From Strongylocentrotus droebachiensis (lineage: Eukaryota; Echinodermata; Echinoidea; Camarodonta; Strongylocentrotidae): a DNA stretch of 64,000 bases. The stretch spans positions 771,501-835,500 of the forward strand of contig JAVYIG010000113.1 in assembly GCA_035222895.1 (NCBI GenBank). The letters are read 5' to 3'. Of the stretch, positions 51,601 through 60,600 are shown in pieces (the stretch's first letter is position 1; each line of letters starts with the position of its first letter). Below the pieces are notes generated by a model that saw nothing but the letters and a program-made list of their open reading frames with translations, had not been told where the DNA came from and searched no databases. The position numbers and the translations under genes are program-made.

Positions 51601-54600
51601 ATTGGTTACCAGTACGCCAGAGAATAACATTCAAAATCTTGCTGATTGTATACAAAGCACTTCTTGGTCAGGCTCCCACATAATATCAAAGAACTGTTGA
51701 ATTTCAAACTTAATCAACTCAATCGCAACTTGCGCAGTTCCCGAGATACTTTGTTGCTTCAGATCCCATCTATCAAAACAAAAATAACGCTAGGTGATCG
51801 AGCATTTGCTTGTGCAGCCCCAAAACTCTGGAATAACTTGCCATTTGAAGTCAGGAAATCACCATCTGTAAATATCTTTAAATCAAAACTGAAAACACAT
51901 CTTTTTAATTAACTTTAAAACTAAGCTTATCAGGAGCTCTTGCAGCGCAGTAGAATATATATACTTAATGTTGGATAGTTTCTGCGCTTTATAAATGTAT
52001 TATTAGTATTACTATTATTATTATAACTATAAAGTTTATTGTATTCATGTGATTTATTTCCTTCTCAGCATGGTCAAACTATTTATAATATTGATATGAA
52101 AGCACTTGTGACTAATGTTTATAAATGATTTCTTTAAAAAGAAAGTGGGATAAAACATGCACCCCATAAGTTCAGTTTGAAGAATGCAAAACTATTCGGA
52201 AACAAATCGTTTCCAATCGAAATCGTGTTTAGGTATACCTTTGATGTTGATGCCTCAATGACCATCGTCGAGTAGAACTCATCACTCAGCTTCACACTGT
52301 ACAGACCCAGTGATCGAAGATTTGGCATGGAGCAGAGACCTCTCGCGTAATGAGAGGATGCAGCAGAACCCAGAGCCGCGTACATGTGCTTTAGCTCCTC
52401 AATCTGGTGATATGACAGAACAGGTTGAATAGTGAATAGTAATATCAAGTAAATACGACATGCCTAATTTATATATCTATTGCCATTAAAGTGACTTGGT
52501 AACATTGTTGAAGGTTGGTGAAAAAATTGCTTAATTTTGGTATAAAATGTTACTTACTATATTCCTTCTACTGTACTAACCCTCTGACATGCAAAAAATC
52601 CTGACAAAATTCTCAAACCACGAAGATATTTATGGTTTTCTTTGAAGGAGTCGATGTACGACACCCTCTAACAGTGATTAACAGTAAATTCTCCCAACCA
52701 TTTTTGAATTTTCCCAACCGTTTTTACATCTAGCATTGAAGTCACTACCTTAGCACTATTATCTCTTTTATAGCAAGAGAAAGAAAAAGCGAGAGAGAGA
52801 GAGCGAGAAGGGGGACAGAAACAAAGACAGGGAGAGAAAGAGAGAAAAATACCCAAAGTTAAATTAGTGTGGTAGAAGAAAAGAAAGACAAGATGAAGAA
52901 AGACAAATAAATTTAATCAATTTTCAATGGTTGGAAAACAGAGACCGTGACTTTTCAAGCTGTTCAAAAATCATGAATATTCATCAAATATGCAAATTAT
53001 GTAATTTCAGCTAATTATATATTCGCGCACTCATTATGCAAATTAGGAAAGTCAAACTGTTCATTTTTTGGCACTTTTTAAATCATATATTCATAGATCA
53101 TATTTACACCAAATATTAACCTTAAATTCCCAAAAAAAATTGCAATGCCAATAAAATATGGCGATGGAAATTACTTGGATCACCGTCACAGCTATTTCCT
53201 CATGTGTTTCACAAATTATTCAGAAAAACGGATCATATGATAAGAATTTGTAGACTTTCAGCTACATCACAGTATATTTGGCTATTTAAAAGATGTCAGA
53301 TTTGAGGATTTATGACGATTTTCCGAGAACCATTCCACAGGCCATAACATTCCACAGGGACTGAATTTCAGAGTACCAAAAAGTTTGATGACCCCAGTAC
53401 AGTTGTGGCTACCTTGAGTGTAAATCATAACTTGATTCAATGAGTCAAACACATGAGGATATTGCATTTTTGTAGGGAAGTTTATACATTGAGGTGTATT
53501 TTCACCACGCAGAATAGCAGCGCGAGTCAATGGGCGATCAGCGGGCCATATGTCACACATGGCTGAAAAGACAATATTCTAATTAAATAATTTAACATAA
53601 ATCCCACATGCCTATAACAATGAAACTTCACAGAATAGTAGTTACAGGTATGCTTGCAATATATGTGAAATACAAATTTAAAAATATTGTTTAGTTTTTT
53701 AAAAATAAATTTACAAAAAATGCTATTTCTACGAACTGACTGCTGTTGTGTGTGTGTGTGTGTTCTTGGGGCAGACTGTGTGTACAGGCAGTATGATCAC
53801 GCTACTTATACAGAGCCTATGATAAGTAATTTGTGCATGCACCACCCACCCGATCGTACCACGAACAATTATTATTAAAGTTAAGAAAATAAGCAAAATT
53901 TGAATTATTATCAGCATTCAGCACTCGAAATTCAGAACTGTATTAAAAACGAAATGGTAGCCAGGTAACCATCTAAAATTTCATCATTATAATAAATATC
54001 TATAAGATTTATCAAGCAACAAAATAAATAATATCATGTTCAAGAAAAGGATATGTGCACTTGACTGAAAAGATAAGTAGACAATCCACAGTGTCTCCTA
54101 ATATGACGTCACACTCAGCTGTGATGAAAAGTGCGCGCAATACGCTGTTCTGTTGTTGGGCGTATGTGTTGATGCTGGTGCTTCTCCGCGTAAATAGTCA
54201 AAACAAATATCCAAGAATACGCGAAGAAAAACAAATTTGAAAAATGTAAATCCTATCAAAAGTGAATTTTTCTTTTGAATCTTTTGCTATAAAATTAGTT
54301 CCATCGATGACGAAAAAGTCCTGATTTTCTCAAAATCGCCCTCAAAGTGTTGTTATCCATAGTCCGATGTAAATTATAATTATTGTCGTGCGCTAAAACC
54401 CGAGTTACGCCTGAAATTTCGGGAGCTGACAGAAAACACGTCCTCCCCTCCCCTCCCCTCCGCCATTAGCGTGTGAGCGGGGTCCTATTGTCAAAAAAAT
54501 ACATTAACAAAAGAATGTAACGTATTGAAACACTAAGCTACAGAATATAGAATACACAAATACCTAAACACACGAACACGCACACGCATACACAGCAAAC

Positions 54601-57600
54601 ACACTGATGAGTAGGTCAAAAAGCATTTGAGAATAAGAAATTACTACGATGCAAAGAAAGATTATGTCAGTCTTTCAAGTAGGTACGTTTTAGATAACCT
54701 TCTAAACCTGGAAAGAGTTGTACTATTCGTTTTATATCACCAGGCAAACTGTTCCATTCTTTAATGCAAGAGATATGGACAGAGGCCAGAGTGACATTTG
54801 TTCTTGCAAAAGGCTGATGACACCTTTGACGTGTATTATAATTATGAATTTGTGAGTTCTGACGAAATAAATCTTTAACGTAAATTCATGAGGCATAGAC
54901 TGAAGCTTAAACATAAACAATACGTAATTGAACGACACAAGTGGTAACATTCTTAGTCGAAGGAACAATGGAGAACTTGGATGTTTATAATAATAATTTG
55001 AAGAAAAGTTTAAAGTTAAAGGTCTTCATTTTCTACACCTTAATGTGAGGTCTATATTTCCTAATCAAGATATCGGAACTTAGAATTCTTTTTTAAAAGA
55101 AAAGGCTGTCTATTATTGCTTTCACTGAAACATGGTTAAACAATAAGTACTGGAGATACGGAATCCCTGTGGATAAATTTGCTGTTACCAAGATCAAAAC
55201 CAATTGTTGTGGGCATTCTGTATCGACCTCCGAAAAAACAATTTGTTTATCGAGAAATTGTCCAATATTCTTGATACATTAAAGAAGGATGACAAAATAA
55301 TTATTTTAGGAGACACGAATATTTGTCTTCTTCACTAATCGCCACTAGCTAACAAATATATTGACTTGTTGAGTCTTCACGGGTTTAGTCAACTCATTAA
55401 AGAGGCAATGCGCGTTACACCTACATGTTCTTCTCTACTGGATCATGTAGGTTGTAGCAAAGAAAACAAAACAAGTAAAAGTGGTGTCATTGATCTAGGT
55501 ATTAGCGACCATTCTTTTACTTTCTGTACACGGACAAATATTAGACTGGCTATAGGTCATCACAGGACTTATGATATCAGACGCCGGAGATCTTCCCCTA
55601 GATTGGAGAAAGGCGAATATCACCCCGCTGTTTAAGAAGGGTGCTACTACTGACCCTGCAGACTACCGTCCCGTTTCCTCGACGTGCACATGCTGTAAAT
55701 TATTAGAGCACATCATAGACAGTAACCTGATGGGATACTTGGCCAGGCATAACATCCTGGCTGGAAATCAACATGCCTTCAGGAAACACAGGTCGTGTGA
55801 ATCTCAGCTCATCCTTACAAAAAATGACCTTGCCAAGAACTTAAACAAAAATATCACCACAGACAAGGCAGTGCTTGATTTTTTCCAAAGGCTTTTGATG
55901 TCATCCCGCACCAGCATCTCCTCATGAAATTAGACTTATTATGGTATTCGAGCAAATAATAAGAGATGGATATCTAGTTTTCTGACAAAGAGACTGCAAC
56001 GTGTCTGTGTAAATGGTCCATGTTCCGAGTGGTTACCAGTCCTCAGTGGCACTCCACGGGGCACAGTATTAGGCCCTCACCTTTTTCTACTCCACATCAA
56101 TGACATTCATGAGAAGGTTACCAGTACAACACCACTTTTTGCCGATGATTGTTTACTTTACCGTCCCATCAAATCTGCTGAAGATGAGAAAGCTCTTCAA
56201 CAAGACCTAGATACTATGGCCCAGTGGTCCAAGACTTGGGGCATGCATTTCAATCCCTCTAAATGTAAAACCATGCGTGTTTCAAGAAAGAGAACACCGG
56301 GTACTAAATCCTACAAAATCCTTGATGTTACCCTGGAGGAAACGAACCAGACCCTATACCTTGGCATCAATATCCAGAAAGACCTACGCTGGAATAGCCA
56401 GACTCATAACGCAACCGGCAAAGCCTCAAGGGTCCTTGACTTCCTAAGGCGCAACTTCCATCACTGCTCATCTAATGTTAAAGAAAAGTTGTTTCTTACT
56501 CTTGTACGTCCAAATCTTGACTACGCCACTGCTGCATGGGACCCTTATACAGCCAAAAACATCTATGCTGTCGAGAAAGTTCAACGTCAGGCTGAACGTT
56601 TTGTCACCAATAATTACGGATGGGACACCTGTGTCACCAAGCTTCTTAACCAACTCAACTGGGGATCTCTTAAAGACAGAGGGTAAGCACATCGTCTTAC
56701 CTGCCTCTTCAAAATGATCAAGGGACAACTCGACATCGACTACCAATCTCACACCAACCCTAAGCCAGACAGCCGTAGACGAGGACACTCCAACCAATTT
56801 GAAATTCGCCACACCAACTCGGACGTTTATGCCAACTCATATTTTCCAAGGACTGTAAAGACATGGAACAACCTACAACAAACAACCACCGACCAAACCT
56901 CCCCGCTCAAATTTGAAAATGCAGTTACTAAAGAACTTTTTTCCAAAATGTAATCGTCCACTCTCGAGCTTTCGTGGGTTATCCTGTTCAAGCTGACTTA
57001 TTTTTGATCTGTTATTATTGTATATTGTTGTATGTTGGAAGCTTGTCGAACAAAAATCAATCAATCAATCAATTAGTGATAAGCCTTATTACCTTCTTCT
57101 GCAGTACTCTCAGCTCATCAAGATATGACTTAAAAGTGTTTCCCCAAGCAACTTTACAATATGTCAAATAAGAAGAATAATACTATTATATAATGTTATC
57201 AGCACTCTTTCGGATAAAATAAATTTTAATCTAAAAATGACACCTACACTTCGGAACAATTTTGTGCACACAGCATCTAAATGAATTGTCCAAGATAAAT
57301 GCTTATATTGATATGAGCGTGCTCGTAATTAATGAAAATGAATAATTTCATTAAAAAAAAGTGTGCAAAAACTTTGTAAACAAATCGTTTGCCGTACAAA
57401 TCTTGATTGAGTATACCTTTGATGTTGATGCCTCAGAGGCCATCGTTGAGTAGAACTCATCACTCAGCTTCATATCGTCCAGATTCAGTGATCGAAGATT
57501 TGGCATAGAGCAGAGACCTCTCGCGTAATGAGAGGATGCAGCAGAGCCCAGACCCGAGCAAAGGTGTGTTAGCTCCTCAATCTGGTGATGTGACAGGACA

Positions 57601-60600
57601 GGTTAAACAAAGTGTATAGTAATATCAGGTACAGACGACATGTCTAATTTAAATATTCTTACTGTCATTAATGTAACATTTTAACCTCTTCGTAGGCTTG
57701 TAAAGCAAGAAGAGAAAAATATAGAAAGAGCGAGAAGGAAGACACAGAGAGATAGAGAGAAAAAGGCCCAAAGGGAAATGGGTGTGGTAGAAGAAAAGAA
57801 AGACGAGATGAAGAAAGACGATCAAATGTCATCAATTATAAATGGTTGGCAAAGTGAGACCGGCACTGTGAAAGAGTTTGGATAATTGTTTCGTATTTTG
57901 ACCAACAGCTGGTCAAGATTTTCCCAACAAGTGGGCTACCGTAGTCGGGCAGTTGAAGGGTCATATCTTTGCTCAAATTTTGGTCAAAATACTGCCCAAT
58001 AGATAGTTGGGTTGACTATTGGCACAACGTTGGGCAAAGTGTTGGAAAAACATTGCCCAACCTTTTCACAGTGTGTCTTTTTAAGCAAAATAAAAGTGTT
58101 ACATCCATCAGATTTCGATGCACATGTAAAATTAATTTCCTGTTGTCTATTGACAAAAAATAAATAATTTCTGAAAAAATAATGCTAAATAATTTGTGTT
58201 GGACACATGCTTTTAAAACACGCTTCTTTATGAATCGAATTCATCATGATATCAAACTCGAATTCTATTCACCTGATTTATTTCCTTGTCAGCATAGCCA
58301 CATTATTTATCATATTGATATGAGCGTGCTCGTAGATAATGAAAATAAATGATTTCTTTTTATAAAAAAGTGTGAAAAAACAGATATTCCTAAAGTTGAG
58401 TTTGAAGAAAGCAAAACTATTTGGAAACAAATTGTTTCCAATACAAATTTTGATTGAGTATACCTTTGATTTTGATGCCTCAGATGCCATCGTTGAGTAG
58501 AACTCATCACTCAGCTTCACATAACTCAGATCCAGTGATCGAAGATTTGGCATGGAGCAGAGACCTCTGGCGTAATGAGAGGATGCAGCAGAACCCAGAT
58601 CCAAGCTAAAATGCTTTAGCTCCTCAATCTGGTGATGAGACAGAACAGGTTGAATAGAGTGAATAGTATTATCAAGATTAGACCAAATGTCTGATTTAAA
58701 TATTCTTACTGTCATTAATGTAACATTTTTAACCTCTACTTAGGTTTATAAAGCAAGAAGAGAAAAAGAGAGATAGAGTGAGAAGGGGGACAGGGACATA
58801 GTCAGAGAGAGATAGAGAGATAAAGGCCCAAAGGGGAATGCGTGTTGTATAAGAAAAGAAAGACGAGATAGAGGAAGACAAACAAATGTCGTCAATTATA
58901 GATGGTTTGAAAAGAGAGACCGTGTCTTTTCAAGCAAAATAAAAGTGTTACATCCGTCTGTTTACAATTCACATGTAAAATGAATTTCCTGCGTCTATTG
59001 ACAAAAAAATAATAATTTCTGCAAATATAATGCTAAATAATATTTGTTGGACACACGCTTTTAAAACACGCTTCTCTATGAATCTAAATCATTATTACAT
59101 CAAAGTCAAATTCTATTCACCTGATTAATTTTTTTGTTAGCATAGCCACACTATTTATCATATTGATATGAGAATTCTCGTAAATAATGAAAATAAATGA
59201 TTTCTTTTTAAAAAAGTGTGACAAAACAGTTAACCCTAAAGTTGAGTTTGAAGAATGCAAAAACTATTTAGGAACACATCGTTTCCAATAATTGTAAATA
59301 TTTGTCATTGCCATTAATGTAACATGATTAACCTCTACTTATGCTTGTAAAGCAAAGGAAAGAGAAAAGGAGAGAGAGAGAGAGAGAGAGAGAGAAAGAA
59401 AGAAAGAGACAGAGACAGAGAGATAGAAAGAGGGGTGTGGTAAGAGCAATGAAAGACGAGATGAAGGGGGTGGCTTGGTGCTGCTGCCCGATGTACATGT
59501 ACAATGTATTCATGTGCAGCATGTATAGGCGGGGAGAGGTGTATCCCTCCGAATCGGAATAATTATTTACCTGATAATTTAACGCTGATTATCGCCATCA
59601 GAGACGAAAGAAGGTGTGAATATTGAGTTCAGACTTTGATTAATTGCCTGTGTGTCCAAAAGTGTCCTCAATGCAAAGTTCCAAATTAGAAAACGTAAAA
59701 TACGTTATACATTTGATTTAAGATACTATGTCCCTTTTGCAACCAACATCTAATTCTGTAAAACTTTGCAGGAATTATGAATATGTCATGTATGTCCTAT
59801 CTGTGAAAATTTAGACGTTAGCAGTGTCCTAGTATTCAAATAATGCAAGGAAACCCGTTTAAATTCGAGACTTCACTGTCAGACCAGGGTATGTGAGTTA
59901 AGTGAGTGACTGATATATTTTTATATTTGGTAATATCATACATAAAATGAGCTGTAACAGGTTCATGGGCATTTGTCTACATCAATAACCCACTACTTGT
60001 AATGGCCACAATTAAACTGATTGAATCTTTGTGCAGCACAAAACGTGAGACCCTTCGGTGCAAGGGTATGAAAATCAGACTATTTACTTAGGTACTTAGT
60101 GTATCATATAATCATGATGAAAAAGTAACAGTCTGTTAGGTTTAGTGGGCCGATCATATCAAATTCCACAAATGAATATCAGTACCAGACAAGCCTTTTA
60201 TAGACTTCTCACCTTTGTGGAAAGAAGTGAACGAAATTATGAGTGTAAATAACCAAATTTTGTCATGAATGAAATATTTTTCTTTATCTTATTAAAGGTA
60301 ATAAAAAGTTTTGGGAAATTTTGAAAATTGGGTGGATAGTGATTCTTTACAATTTTGATAAACAGTCAAACCTGTCTATAGCGACCGCTCAAGGGAAACA
60401 CAAAAAGTGGTCTTTGTAGACAGATGGTCATTAGAGGAGGTTTTACTGTATTTGGATGCCCCTGTGGATTTATTATAAGCACTAGAAAATTCCGACAGCC
60501 CCTTAAACACTTCCGCTTTCGAGAAAAATTGAATATACAAATTTCCCGATGTTCCCGGTAAATTTTGATGAATTTCAAATAGGGCCTACGGTCGTTCATT

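Larger units (their letters stand above)
49400..52015 (+). mobile_element. L2/CR1-like LINE, 5'-truncated, interrupted
   Basis: Reverse-transcriptase pieces in order: ADFKNFKPVSNMKYISKLVE (49470-49530), LLLLLDLGSAFDTIDHS (about 50440), VPFGVPQGSRLGPLLF (about 50620) and CHCYADDTQLYVSL (about 50720). The C-terminal part, GDRAFACAAPKLWNNLPF, follows at about 51800. The 3' end runs into an ATT-rich tract at about 51995-52025. A 747-bp insertion lies at 49655-50401. There is also a local duplication around an AT-rich segment. Several frameshifts and stops make it inactive. It lies between NLR exons 4 and 3. Confidence 0.85.
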
